A program made the translations under genes and the position numbers. Source: Hyphomicrobiales bacterium (GTDB taxonomy: Bacteria; Pseudomonadota; Alphaproteobacteria; Rhizobiales; Beijerinckiaceae). From it: a DNA stretch of 33,618 nt. Where the stretch lies: positions 1 to 33,618 of the forward strand of contig JAQGJX010000067.1 in assembly GCA_028290405.1 (NCBI GenBank), in the 5' to 3' direction. This document shows positions 15,417 through 23,570 of the stretch, piece after piece (position 1 is the first letter of the stretch; every line of letters starts with the position of its first letter). The notes beneath the pieces were generated by a model. It did not search any database, was not told the origin of the DNA, and saw nothing but the letters and a program-made list of their open reading frames with translations.

Positions 15417-16361
15417 ATGCGCAAGTTCATCGCCGCCTTGGCAGGAGCCGTGGCGCTCGCAGGGCTGTCGCCGGCCGCAAAGGCGCAGTCGAAGCCCGAG
15501 ATCAACTACGTCTACGCGACCCCCTCCGCCTATTACTGGGACGTGTTCGCCGCCGCTCAGCTTGGGCATTACGAGGCCGAGGGCCTCAAGGTGAACCTCA
15601 TCAAGGCCGACAACGTCTCGCAGCAGATGCAGATGCTGGTCACCAACTCGGTCCAGATCGCGGGCGCCAACGCCGAGCTTGTCGTGACCGCCGTCGACAA
15701 GGGCGCCAGGCTCACCATGATCGCGGGCGAAACCGCCAAGCAGGGCTTCACCTTCGTGGTGCGTCCGGAAATCAAGACCTGGGCCGACCTCAAGGGCAAG
15801 ACGCTGGGCGTCACCCAATTGCAGGAGGCCTCCGCGACGATGCTGGAGCTGCTGCTGAAGAAGAACGGCGTGGACCGCAAGGACTACCAGACCATCGCGC
15901 TCGGCGGCACGCCGAACCGCTACGCGGCGCTCACCCGCGGGGCCGTGGCGGGCACTCTGCTCAGCGCGCCCGCGGACTTCAAGGCGGTGGAGCAGGGCAT
16001 GCGCAAGATGGGGCAGGCTTACGAGGCGTTCCCGGGCCCGCAGGTGGTCTTCACCGTGCAAAAGGACTGGGCGGCCAAGAACGCGGACGCCGTGGTGAGC
16101 TTCCTGCGCGCCACCAACAAGGCCATGGGCATGCTGTACGACAAGGCCAACCGCGACAAGGCGGCGGACATTCTCGTGAAGGCCATCGGGGGCACGAAGG
16201 ACGAGGCGCTGCAATCCTACGACCTGTTCTTCGGCGAGGAGATCATGGCCCGCAACCTCGATCTCACGCGCGAGGGCGTGAAGGCGCATCTGGACCTGCG
16301 CGGCTCCAGCGAGGACCCCGACAAGTATTACGACCTCACCTATCTCAAGCGCGCGCGCTGA
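15417..16361 (+). CDS. ABC transporter substrate-binding protein (NMT1/SsuA-like)
   Basis: Periplasmic binding protein of 314 residues. The ATG at 15417 follows an excellent ribosome binding site (GGGAGG, 5-bp spacing) and opens a signal peptide, MRKFIAALAGAVALAGLSPA, with A-K-A-Q likely at the cleavage site. The mature protein shows the NMT1/SsuA pattern: YVYATPSAYYWDVFAAAQLGHYEAEGL, ASATMLELLLKKNGV, GGTPNRYAALTRGAVAGTLLS, and a C-terminal DPDKYYDLTYLKRAR. Relatives bind pyrimidine precursors, alkanesulfonates, taurine or aromatic acids; the ligand here cannot be inferred. It leads an operon with a permease (11-bp gap) and an ATPase. Confidence 0.9.
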   Translation: MRKFIAALAGAVALAGLSPAAKAQSKPEINYVYATPSAYYWDVFAAAQLGHYEAEGLKVNLIKADNVSQQMQMLVTNSVQIAGANAELVVTAVDKGARLTMIAGETAKQGFTFVVRPEIKTWADLKGKTLGVTQLQEASATMLELLLKKNGVDRKDYQTIALGGTPNRYAALTRGAVAGTLLSAPADFKAVEQGMRKMGQAYEAFPGPQVVFTVQKDWAAKNADAVVSFLRATNKAMGMLYDKANRDKAADILVKAIGGTKDEALQSYDLFFGEEIMARNLDLTREGVKAHLDLRGSSEDPDKYYDLTYLKRAR

Positions 16362-16372
16362 ACGGAAACAGC

Positions 16373-17176
16373 ATGACCAAGACGCTCAACATCGAGCTGC
16401 CGGCGACGGCGGCGCGCAAGTCGCGCCGTCGCGTTTTCCTGTCCATCGTCGGCGGCCTGCTGCTGTGGGAGATCACGGGCCGCTGGTTCGTCACCGACCC
16501 GATTCTTTTCGCGCCCCTCTCCAAGGTGTTGCAAACCGGCTGGGCGCTCACCGTCTCGGGCGAAATCTGGAAGCACCTTGGCGTGAGCATGGCGGAGTTT
16601 CTCATCGGCTTCGTGCTGGCCTCCGTGGTCGGCGTCGCGATGGGCTTCCTGATGGCCACGAGCCGCCGCGCGCAGGACATTCTCGATCCGTGGGTCTCGT
16701 TCTTCTACTCTTCGCCCCTGGTGGCCCTCACGCCCTTCTTCCTGCTGGTCTTCGGCGTGGGCATCGCCTCCAAGGTCGCGATCGTCTTCACCGTGGCGAT
16801 CTTCCCCATCCTGCTGAACGCCTTCGTGGGGATCCGCTCCGCCGATCCGCATTTGCTGGAGGTGGCGCGCGCGTTCAATTGCACGAAGCGGCAGGTGTTC
16901 TCGAAAGTGCTTCTGCCGGCGGCGCTCCCGTTCGTCATCGTGGGGCTGCGGCTGGGCATCGGCCGCGCGCTCACGGGCGTTGTGGTGGGCGAGCTCTTCG
17001 CCTCGCAGGCGGGCGTCGGCTATCTCATCACCACGGCCGGACAAAGCTTCGACACCGCCACGGTGTTCCTTGGCGTGCTGCTGTTCTCGGTCATCGGCGT
17101 CACCATCATGGAAGGCCTGAAACGCGTGGAGCACGCCATGGCGCCCTGGCGCAAAAGCATCGCGGAGGTGCGCTGA
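16373..17176 (+). CDS. ABC transporter permease (SsuC/TauC-like)
   Basis: Inner-membrane permease of 267 residues with about six helices, including VFLSIVGGLLLWEI, MAEFLIGFVLASVVGVAMGFLMA, VALTPFFLLVFGVGIASKVAIVFTVAIFPILL and LGVLLFSVIGVTIMEGL. The cytoplasmic EAA-type loop is visible as LLEVARAFNCTKRQVFSKVLLPAALPFVIVGLRLGIGRAL, where the ATPase docks. Its stop overlaps the ATPase start (TGATG), typical of an importer operon. The ligand is set by the upstream binding protein and is not known. Confidence 0.93.
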   Translation: MTKTLNIELPATAARKSRRRVFLSIVGGLLLWEITGRWFVTDPILFAPLSKVLQTGWALTVSGEIWKHLGVSMAEFLIGFVLASVVGVAMGFLMATSRRAQDILDPWVSFFYSSPLVALTPFFLLVFGVGIASKVAIVFTVAIFPILLNAFVGIRSADPHLLEVARAFNCTKRQVFSKVLLPAALPFVIVGLRLGIGRALTGVVVGELFASQAGVGYLITTAGQSFDTATVFLGVLLFSVIGVTIMEGLKRVEHAMAPWRKSIAEVR

Positions 17177-17964
17177 TGGCCGCCAAGCTGGAAGTCCGCA
17201 ACCTCTCGAAGTACTTCCTTTCGCGCGAGGGCGAACCGCGCAAGGTGCTGGATTCGGTCAGCCTCGACATCGCCGACAACGAGTTCGTGTGCATCGTGGG
17301 CGCGTCCGGCTGCGGCAAGACGACGTTCATCCGCTGCATCGGCGGCCTCATCCCGGCCGAGGAAGGGCAGGTGCGCATCGCGGGCCGCGCAGTCAGCGCG
17401 CCGGGATCCGACCGCGGCTTCGTGTTCCAGCACGATTCGCTGTTTCCCTGGCGCACGGTGCGCGACAACATCGTCTTCGGGCTGGAAGTGCGCGGCGAGA
17501 GCGCGGCCTCCACGCGCCCGCTCGCCGACGCGCTGATCAAGCTCGTGGGGCTTTCGGGCTTCGCCGACCACTACCCCAGCGAACTGTCCGGCGGCATGCG
17601 CCAGCGCGTCAACCTGGCGCGCGCGCTCGCGATCGATCCCGACGTGCTGCTGATGGACGAGCCGTTCGCGGCGCTCGACGCGCAGACGCGCGAGATCATG
17701 CAGCGCGAACTGCTGAAGATATGGACCGAGCGGCGCAAGACGGTGCTGTTCATCACCCACCAGATCGACGAGGCGGTCTACCTCGCCGACCGCGTGCTGG
17801 TGTTCTCGTCCCGGCCGGGCCGGCTGGCGGCGGACATCCGGATCCCCTTCGCGCGCCCGCGCAATCTGTCGATCAAGCGCACCCCGGAGTTCCTGGCCAT
17901 CGTGGACGACGTGTGGAAGCTGATCGAGCAGGAAGTGGTCAGCGCCATGCAACTGGCCGATTAG
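17176..17964 (+). CDS. ABC transporter ATP-binding protein (SsuB/TauB-like)
   Basis: Nucleotide-binding subunit of 262 residues. Walker A is GASGCGKTT, the Q-loop is FVFQHDSLFPWRTV, the signature is LSGGMRQRVNLARAL, Walker B is VLLMDEPFAALD and the switch His is in FITHQIDEAVYLADRV. These match the nitrate/sulfonate/taurine importer class. The C-terminus has the usual short extension (RIPFARPRNLSIKRTPEF). Translation is coupled to the permease through the TGATG overlap, and a long hairpin just after the stop probably ends the operon. Confidence 0.95.
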   Translation: MAAKLEVRNLSKYFLSREGEPRKVLDSVSLDIADNEFVCIVGASGCGKTTFIRCIGGLIPAEEGQVRIAGRAVSAPGSDRGFVFQHDSLFPWRTVRDNIVFGLEVRGESAASTRPLADALIKLVGLSGFADHYPSELSGGMRQRVNLARALAIDPDVLLMDEPFAALDAQTREIMQRELLKIWTERRKTVLFITHQIDEAVYLADRVLVFSSRPGRLAADIRIPFARPRNLSIKRTPEFLAIVDDVWKLIEQEVVSAMQLAD

Positions 17965-17967
17965 CCG

Positions 17968-17991
17968 GAGAGGGCGCCGCGGCGGCCTCTC
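17968..17991 (+). terminator. Long near-perfect hairpin after the ABC operon
   Basis: GAGAGG (17968-17973) pairs with CCTCTC (17986-17991), and inside, after a G-G mismatch, CGCC (17975-17978) pairs with GGCG (17981-17984). It begins 3 bp after the ATPase stop, between convergent genes. There is no T-run; it may serve both strands. Confidence 0.5.
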
Positions 17992-18011
17992 ACGCGAAGG
18001 GAGAAGCGCGC

Positions 18012-18578
18012 CTAAATGTCTTCGAGCCGAAGCGCGAAGGCCGGCAGGGCGGGCGCGCGCAGCACGTCCGCCGGGCTTGCCTGAGCCACGCTGCCCCAGC
18101 CGCTTTCGGAGGGCTGCGTGTGGATCCACGCGATCCGCTGCCGCGCGTCGATCACCCATAATTCGCGAACGCCGTGGCGAGCGTAAATCTGCGCCTTGAC
18201 GCCGCGGTCGTAGCCCAGCGTGGCGACCGCCACTTCGACGGCGAGCAGAATGTCGGGGCCTTTCACGTCTTCCAGCTTCAGGCCTCGCGGGTAGATCGCC
18301 AGGTCCGGCTCCACGAACGTGCGCGCGGAAAGATACATCGCGCTTTCCACACCGAGCCACAGGTGGTCGGGAAGCGCGCGCGCGAAGGCGATGTTCAAAG
18401 TGGACTTGATCAGTTCATGGGTATGGGTCTTGGCCTGCATGGGGACAATCTCCCCCTCGATGAGCTCAAAATTTTCGTCTTCGGAAATGATGCCGGCTTC
18501 CTGCATGCGCAGGATTTCATCGACCGTGAATGCGCGGCGGTCGTAGCCTTCGGCTGCGCGGGTGAGGGACACGGGCAT
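18012..18578 (-). CDS. Uma2 family (DUF820) PD-(D/E)XK nuclease-like protein
   Basis: A 188-residue protein starting at the ATG at 18578, with a perfect GGAGGT ribosome site six bases upstream. It shows the Uma2/DUF820 layout: FTVDEILRMQEAGIISEDENFELIEGEIV at the N-terminus, then FVEPDLAIYP (catalytic Asp), ILLAVEVAVATLGYDRGVKAQIYARHGVRELWVIDA (Glu and Lys of the nuclease core) and a C-terminal ILRAPALPAF-like tail. The core residues appear intact. The family is widespread, often in many copies, and of unknown cellular role despite its restriction-endonuclease fold. It is convergent with the ABC operon and divergent from the metallophosphoesterase at 18677. Confidence 0.87.
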   Translation of the reverse strand: MPVSLTRAAEGYDRRAFTVDEILRMQEAGIISEDENFELIEGEIVPMQAKTHTHELIKSTLNIAFARALPDHLWLGVESAMYLSARTFVEPDLAIYPRGLKLEDVKGPDILLAVEVAVATLGYDRGVKAQIYARHGVRELWVIDARQRIAWIHTQPSESGWGSVAQASPADVLRAPALPAFALRLEDI

Positions 18579-18598
18579 GGGCGACCTCCAATGACGCG

Positions 18599-18628
18599 AG
18601 CATACCATTCGGGCGCCCCGGCGGCCAA
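18599..18628 (-). promoter_or_regulatory. Candidate promoter of the Uma2-family gene with overlapping inverted repeat
   Basis: On the minus strand, TTGGCC (18628-18623) and TATGCT (18604-18599) are separated by 18 bp and sit about 20 bp before the start codon. A perfect 8-bp inverted repeat, GCCCCGGC (18615-18622) and GCCGGGGC (18632-18639), covers the -35 region and could be an operator. Confidence 0.4.
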
Positions 18629-18676
18629 CCGGCCGGGGCGGGTTGCGGCCTCCCGCGCCTCTGCTACCCTGACGGC

Positions 18677-19420
18677 ATGAGCCTTGCCGAACCGGTCGTC
18701 GTCCACTCGTCGGACGTCCATGTCGATCACGACTATAACGCCCGCCTGTTCGGCGGCGACGGGGTGGGGCCGTTGCGGCTGGTGCTGGCGGCCGCGCGCG
18801 CCGCGCAGGCTGATCTGGTGCTGCTGGTGGGCGACACGTTCGAATCGCACCGGCTGCCGGGCGCCCTGCTCGCCCAGACCGCGCAGGCGCTGGCCGACTA
18901 CGGCGGGGAGGTGGTGATCCTGCCCGGCAACCACGATCCGCTGGTGGAGGGGTGCGTGTTCGCCCACCCGGACCTGCGGGCCCTCCCAAACCTGCGGGTG
19001 CTCGGCTTCGAGCGTGACGAGGCGGCGCTTTTCCCGGCGCTCGATCTGGAAGTCTGGGGCCGCCCGCACCGGGACTACGGCGACATGGACCCGCTCGCCG
19101 CGCCGCGCTCCCGGAGTTCGCGATGGCAGATCGCGCTGGCGCACGGCCATTACGAGCCGCGGCCCGACCGCTCCACGAAGGTCCGTCCCTCCTGGCTGGT
19201 GGGCGACGACGAGATTTCCGCCACGGGCGCCGACTATGTCGCGTTCGGCCATTGGAACCGGGCCGTGAAGGTGGGCGCGTGCGCGATACCTGCCTATTAT
19301 TCAGGCTCCCCGGATTACGCCGCGACGGTGAACGTGGTGCGGCTGGGCGCGGGCGTCGCCGTCGAACGGGCCCCGGTCGACCTTCCGGCCCGCCTGCGCG
19401 CCATGGCGGCCCGGGACTGA
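18677..19420 (+). CDS. Metallophosphoesterase (SbcD/Mre11-like single-domain)
   Basis: A 247-residue calcineurin-like phosphoesterase without a signal peptide. Metal-binding motifs read SSDVHVDHD (Asp, His), LVGDTFESHRL (Asp), LPGNHDPL (Asn-His-Asp) and LAHGHYEPRP (His). The last motif, normally G-H-x-H, is FGHWN here, so the final ligand may be altered. The arrangement resembles SbcD/Mre11-type nuclease heads but without their capping domain, and no SbcC partner is adjacent, so a nuclease role is not proven. It is divergent from the Uma2 gene. Confidence 0.82.
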   Translation: MSLAEPVVVHSSDVHVDHDYNARLFGGDGVGPLRLVLAAARAAQADLVLLVGDTFESHRLPGALLAQTAQALADYGGEVVILPGNHDPLVEGCVFAHPDLRALPNLRVLGFERDEAALFPALDLEVWGRPHRDYGDMDPLAAPRSRSSRWQIALAHGHYEPRPDRSTKVRPSWLVGDDEISATGADYVAFGHWNRAVKVGACAIPAYYSGSPDYAATVNVVRLGAGVAVERAPVDLPARLRAMAARD

Positions 19421-19466
19421 GCCCCGGCTTTCCCGGCGCCAGATCAAATCCGGACAAGACGGAGCT

Positions 19467-19557
19467 GTGACCTAGGCCTTGCTCCCCTCCGAAAAAAGTA
19501 CAAAGGTCACCCCGGATCGTCCAAGGATGTTCCGGGGCCGGACCGCCTAACGCGGTC
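19467..19557 (+). promoter_or_regulatory. Structured promoter/leader region of the Liv-type ABC operon
   Basis: Three inverted repeats are stacked in the 170-bp gap before the substrate-binding gene. GTGACCT (19467-19473) and AGGTCAC (19504-19510) are perfect partners 30 bp apart and bracket an A-rich stretch that may be the promoter. CCCCGGA (19510-19516) pairs with TCCGGGG (19531-19537). GACCGC (19541-19546) pairs with GCGGTC (19552-19557). The first pair could be an operator and the others leader hairpins or the end of the upstream transcript. No clear -35/-10 pair is seen. Confidence 0.4.
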
Positions 19558-19590
19558 GTCCCCCGGAAGCGCCGATCAGGAGGGGAATAC

Positions 19591-20757
19591 ATGCTTCGCA
19601 GACATTTGCTTTTGGGCTTCGCCGGACTGGCCGCCATGTCCGCCGCCGCGCCCGTCGCCGCGCAGGAAACCGTGAAAGTCGGCCTCATCGCCACGCTCAC
19701 CGGGCCGCAGGCCGCCTCTGGCCGCCAGAAAGTCGCCGGCGCCAAACTCTATATGGCGCTGAACGGCAACATGGTGGCCGGCAAGAAGATCGAGCTGATC
19801 ATCAAGGACGACACCGGCGTCGCCGACATCACGCGCCGCCACGCGCAGGAGCTGATCGTCAACGACAAGGTCGCGGCGATCTCCGGTTTCAGCCTGACGC
19901 CGCTGGCGCTGGCCGTCGCCCCGGTCATCACCCAGGCGAAGATTCCCGCCATCATCATGACGGCCGGCACGTCGATCATCACCGAGCGTTCGCCCTATTT
20001 CGTGCGCGTCAGCTTCACGCTGCCCCAGCAGAGCGTGCCGATCGCCGAATGGATCGCCAAGAACGGCGCCAAGACCGCCGTGTCGCTCGTGTCCGACTAC
20101 GGCCCGGGCATCGACGCCCAGGACGCCTTCAAGATGCGCTTCGAGGAAAAGGGCGGCAAGGTGCTCGAGCAGCTCAAGGCGCCGCTGGCGAACCCTGAGT
20201 TCTCCGCGTTCCTGCAGCGCGCCAAGGACCTGAAGCCCGACGCCCTGTTCCTCTTCGTGCCCGCCCCCACGGCCGGCTCGCTGATGAAGCAGGTCATCGA
20301 CCGCGGCCTCATCGAGGCCAACATCAAGGTCGTGGGCACCGGCGACATCACCGACGACGACCAGCTCAACGGCATCGGCGACAGCGTGCTGGGCCTCGTC
20401 ACCTCGCACTTCTATTCGGCGGCGCACGATTCCCCGATGAACAAGAAGTTCGTCGAGGAATTCAAGAAGGCCAACCCCGGCATGCGCCCGAACTTCATCG
20501 GCGTCGGCGGCTACGACGGCATGCACGCGTTCTACCAGGCGCTCGAAAAGACCAAGGGCGACACGGACGGCACGAAGCTGGTCGAAGCCATGAAGGGCAT
20601 GAGCTTCGAGAGCCCGCGCGGCATGCTGACCATCGACCCCGCCACGCGCGACGTGGTGCAGGACGTCTACATCCGCAAGGTCGAGAAGAAGGACGGCGAG
20701 CTCTACAACATCGAGTTCGACGTGGTGAAGCAGGTCAAGGACCCGATTCACAAGTAA
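19591..20757 (+). CDS. Branched-chain amino acid-type (HAAT) ABC transporter substrate-binding protein
   Basis: Periplasmic binding protein of 388 residues. A Gly/Ala-rich signal peptide (MLRRHLLLGFAGLAAMSAAA, cleavage near VAAQ) follows an AGGAGGGG ribosome site. The mature protein has the Leu/Ile/Val-binding fold pattern: VKVGLIATLTGPQAASGRQ, AGAKLYMALNG, KKIELIIKDDTG, VAAISGFSLTPLALAVAPV, and LVSDYGPGIDAQDAF between the lobes. It heads a five-subunit HAAT importer. Members of this class import branched-chain amino acids, amides or aromatic acids (for example the hydroxybenzoate importer hba of Rhodopseudomonas). The downstream pobA makes an aromatic ligand plausible; that is inference. Confidence 0.93.
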   Translation: MLRRHLLLGFAGLAAMSAAAPVAAQETVKVGLIATLTGPQAASGRQKVAGAKLYMALNGNMVAGKKIELIIKDDTGVADITRRHAQELIVNDKVAAISGFSLTPLALAVAPVITQAKIPAIIMTAGTSIITERSPYFVRVSFTLPQQSVPIAEWIAKNGAKTAVSLVSDYGPGIDAQDAFKMRFEEKGGKVLEQLKAPLANPEFSAFLQRAKDLKPDALFLFVPAPTAGSLMKQVIDRGLIEANIKVVGTGDITDDDQLNGIGDSVLGLVTSHFYSAAHDSPMNKKFVEEFKKANPGMRPNFIGVGGYDGMHAFYQALEKTKGDTDGTKLVEAMKGMSFESPRGMLTIDPATRDVVQDVYIRKVEKKDGELYNIEFDVVKQVKDPIHK

Positions 20758-20801
20758 GAAGAAACGATCGGGAACCGACGTCGACTAAAAAAAGAAACGG
20801 C

Positions 20802-20825
20802 GCGCCTCCGCACACGCGGGGGCGC
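20802..20825 (+). other. Intercistronic hairpin between the binding-protein and first permease genes
   Basis: GCGCCTCCGC (20802-20811) pairs with GCGGGGGCGC (20816-20825) around an ACAC loop: ten pairs including one G-T. It sits in the 91-bp gap between the substrate-binding and permease genes. Such stems often protect the upstream mRNA or attenuate transcription, keeping binding protein in excess. Confidence 0.5.
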
Positions 20826-20848
20826 TATCTCCAGGCGCGGAGGGCGCT

Positions 20849-21709
20849 TTGCTGACCATTCTATTCGACGGCGTGGCCTATGGCATGCTGCTCTTTGTGC
20901 TGGCCGTCGGGCTGTGCATCACTCTCGGGCTGATGAACTTCATCAACCTCGCCCATGGCGCCTTCGCGATGGCGGGCGGTTATCTCACCGTGGTGATGAT
21001 GAACCGCATGGGCATTTCGTTTTACTGGTGCTTGCCTGCGGCGTTCATCTTCGCCGCCGTCCTGGGCGTCGTCCTGGAGCGCACGCTATACCGGCGGCTC
21101 TATGACAAGACGCACCTGGACCAGGTGCTGTTCTCCATCGGGCTGATTTTCATGGCCACGGCGGCCGTGGACTACGCCATGGGCGCCAGCCAGCAGATCG
21201 TGAACCTGCCGCCCGAACTCAACGGGCGCGTGGAGATTCTGGGCGCGAACGTCGGCGTGTACCGGCTGTTCGTCATCGCCATCTGCGGCCTGCTCACCAT
21301 CGCGCTGCAATACGTGATCGCCCGCACGCGCTTCGGCAGCCGGCTGCGCGCTTCGGTGGACGACGGGCGCGTGGCGCGCGGCCTCGGCATCGACGTGACG
21401 GGCATTTTCGCGCTCACCTTCGCGGTCGGCTCGGGCCTGGCGGGCCTCGGCGGCGCGCTGGGCGCCTCGATCCTCAGCATGGATCCCAGCTTCCCGCTGA
21501 AATACATGATCTACTTCCTGATCGTGATTTCCGTCGGCGGCGCCTCCACCATCACCGGCCCGTTCTTCGCCTCGATCCTGCTTGGGGTCGCGGACGTGGC
21601 GGGCAAGTATTTCATCCCGGCCGTGGGCGGCTTCATCATCTACACCATCATGGTGGCCGTGCTCATCTTCCGTCCCCAGGGCCTGTTCACCCGGAGCGCG
21701 AAGCGATGA
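20849..21709 (+). CDS. livH: HAAT ABC transporter permease (LivH-like)
   Basis: First inner-membrane permease of the importer, 286 residues, with about eight hydrophobic helices. The N-terminal segment DGVAYGMLLFVLAVGLCITLGLMNFINLAHGAFAMAGGY is the LivH hallmark. The EAA-like loop TRFGSRLRASVDDGRVARGLGIDV and the helix run GSGLAGLGGALGASIL follow. A TTG at 20849 is taken as the start because GGAGG lies five bases upstream and the protein then begins directly at the family N-terminus. The stop overlaps the next permease (ATGA). Confidence 0.93.
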   Translation: MLTILFDGVAYGMLLFVLAVGLCITLGLMNFINLAHGAFAMAGGYLTVVMMNRMGISFYWCLPAAFIFAAVLGVVLERTLYRRLYDKTHLDQVLFSIGLIFMATAAVDYAMGASQQIVNLPPELNGRVEILGANVGVYRLFVIAICGLLTIALQYVIARTRFGSRLRASVDDGRVARGLGIDVTGIFALTFAVGSGLAGLGGALGASILSMDPSFPLKYMIYFLIVISVGGASTITGPFFASILLGVADVAGKYFIPAVGGFIIYTIMVAVLIFRPQGLFTRSAKR

Positions 21710-22779
21710 GCGCCATCGACGCAAAGCCGCCCGCGGAGGCGGCGGCCCCGCCGGCCGCTTCCGGCGCCCCCGCTGTCTCCCCCGCGGCCCGCCTGCTGGC
21801 TGGCTCGCGCTGGCGCTGGTACGAGTTCGCCTTCTGGGGCCTCGCGCTCGGCTCCTACTTCGTGTTCCCCAACAAGCTGATGCTCATCAGCGAAATCCTC
21901 ATCCTGGGCCTGCTGGCGCTCTCCATCGACCTGACGCTGGGCTATGCGGGCCTTGTCACGCTGGGGCAGGGGGCGTTCTTCGGCGTCGGGGCCTACGCGG
22001 CGGGCCTTGCGGCCAAGTACGGGGCGGGCGCGGGGCCGTGGAGCGATCCGCTGCTGGGCCTCGTCATCGCGGCGGGCGCGGCGGGGCTTGTGGGCTTCGT
22101 CACCAGCTTCCTGGTGCTGCGCGGCTCCGACCTCACGCGCCTGATGGTGACGCTGGGCGTCGCGCTGATCGTGGAGGAAATCGTCACGCAGGCCAAGAGC
22201 GTCACGGGCGGCTCGGACGGCCTGCAGGGCGTCATGTCCTCGAACGTCCTGGGCATGTGGAGCTTCGACCTCTACGGCAAGACGGCCTTCTGGTACGTGC
22301 TCATCGTCACCTTCGTGTGCTTCTGGTTCTGCCGCAGGCTGGTGAACTCGCCGTTCGGCCTGTCGTTGCTGGCCATCAAGGGCAATCCGCTGCGCGCGCG
22401 CGCCATCGGCATGCCGGTGAACGCGCGCCTGGTGGCGATCTACACCATCTCGGCGGCGATCGCCGGGCTGGCGGGCGGCCTGCTCACGCAGACCACGCAA
22501 TTCGCCTCGCCCGACATGGTGGCGTTCCACCGCTCGGCGGACTCGCTGCTCATCCTGATCTTCGGCGGCTCCGGCCACCTGTACGGCGGGCTCATCGGCG
22601 CGGTGGCGTTCCGCATCATGCAGGACTTCATCGGCAACATCACGCCGCAGTACTGGCTGTTCTGGGTGGGCCTCGTCCTCGTGCTGCTGGTCCTGTTCGT
22701 GCGCAACGGCATCGTCGGCCTGATGGCCAACGGCTGGAGGCGCCTCACGCAAAAGAGCCACGAGGGCAAGAACCCATGA
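21706..22779 (+). CDS. livM: HAAT ABC transporter permease (LivM-like)
   Basis: Second permease, 357 residues. An Ala/Pro-rich cytoplasmic N-terminal stretch of about 40 residues precedes the membrane core. LivM signatures are LSIDLTLGYAGLVTLGQGAFFGVGAYAAG, SDLTRLMVTLGVALIVEEIV, VTGGSDGL and GNPLRARAIGMPVNARLVAIY, the cytoplasmic coupling loop. It overlaps livH and livG by four bases each, so translation of the importer is coupled. Confidence 0.94.
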   Translation: MSAIDAKPPAEAAAPPAASGAPAVSPAARLLAGSRWRWYEFAFWGLALGSYFVFPNKLMLISEILILGLLALSIDLTLGYAGLVTLGQGAFFGVGAYAAGLAAKYGAGAGPWSDPLLGLVIAAGAAGLVGFVTSFLVLRGSDLTRLMVTLGVALIVEEIVTQAKSVTGGSDGLQGVMSSNVLGMWSFDLYGKTAFWYVLIVTFVCFWFCRRLVNSPFGLSLLAIKGNPLRARAIGMPVNARLVAIYTISAAIAGLAGGLLTQTTQFASPDMVAFHRSADSLLILIFGGSGHLYGGLIGAVAFRIMQDFIGNITPQYWLFWVGLVLVLLVLFVRNGIVGLMANGWRRLTQKSHEGKNP

Positions 22780-23570
22780 GCTTCGTGCAGACCGCCGCGG
22801 CCGTGGAAACGGCCAGTCCTGTGCTTCAGACGAAGGCGCTGTGCAAGGCGTTCGGGGGCATCACCGCCACCGACAACGTCACGTTCAGCCTTCCGGCCGG
22901 CGCGCGCCATGCGCTCATCGGCCCCAACGGCGCGGGCAAGACGACGTTCGTGAACCAGCTCTCGGGCGTGCTGCTGCCCACCAGCGGCACGATCCTGCTG
23001 AACGGCGTCGACATCACCAACTGGAGCGTGCGCGCCCGCTCGAGGGCAGGCATCGCCCGCACCTTCCAGATCAACCAGCTCTATGCGGACCTCACGCCGC
23101 TGCAGAGCGTGCTGATCGCCATCAACGAGCGCGAGAACGCAGCCTCGAGCTGGTTCAAGCCCGTGGGCGTGCGCAGCGATCTGGTGGACGAGGCGGCGGC
23201 GCTGCTCGCCCGCCTCAGCCTGTCGGACGTGATCCACGCGCGCGTCGGCTCGCTGGCCTATGGCCGCCAGCGCCTGCTGGAGATCGCGATCGCGCTGGCC
23301 GCCAAGCCGCAGGTGCTGCTGCTGGACGAGCCGGCCGCCGGCGTGCCGGAAGGCGAGCGCGACCAGATTCTCGACGTGGTGGCGGCGCTGCCCGCCCACG
23401 TGTCGCTGATCCTGATCGAGCATGACATGGACCTCGTGTTCCGCTTTGCGAAAACGCTGTCGGTGCTGGTCAACGGCGCGCTGTTCGTGGAAGGCACGCG
23501 CGACGAGATCGCCAACGATCCGCGCGTGCGGCAGGTCTATCTGGGCGAAGAGGTGATCTCGAATGTCTGA
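22776..23570 (+). CDS. livG: HAAT ABC transporter ATP-binding protein (LivG-like)
   Basis: ATPase subunit of 264 residues. Walker A is GPNGAGKTT, the Q-loop region is IARTFQINQLYADLTPLQSV, the signature reads LAYGRQRLLEIAIAL (the Y-G-x-Q-R form common to LivG), Walker B is LLLDEPAAGVPEGE and the switch His is in LILIEHDMDLVF. An N-terminal extension of about 15 residues precedes the first strand. It forms the heteromeric ATPase with LivF, whose gene overlaps by eight bases. Confidence 0.94.
   Translation: MSFVQTAAAVETASPVLQTKALCKAFGGITATDNVTFSLPAGARHALIGPNGAGKTTFVNQLSGVLLPTSGTILLNGVDITNWSVRARSRAGIARTFQINQLYADLTPLQSVLIAINERENAASSWFKPVGVRSDLVDEAAALLARLSLSDVIHARVGSLAYGRQRLLEIAIALAAKPQVLLLDEPAAGVPEGERDQILDVVAALPAHVSLILIEHDMDLVFRFAKTLSVLVNGALFVEGTRDEIANDPRVRQVYLGEEVISNV

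Noticed and set aside
13320-16289. Possible 989-residue fusion protein ending in a MarR domain
   Set aside because: The frame stays open by chance through the antisense of the cysteine-cluster, DUF1499 and binding-protein genes. MarR alignment places the start at 13835.
14621-17176. Possible 851-residue protein ending in the ABC permease
   Set aside because: The first two thirds are an out-of-frame reading of the DUF1499 and binding-protein genes. The permease proper starts at 16373.
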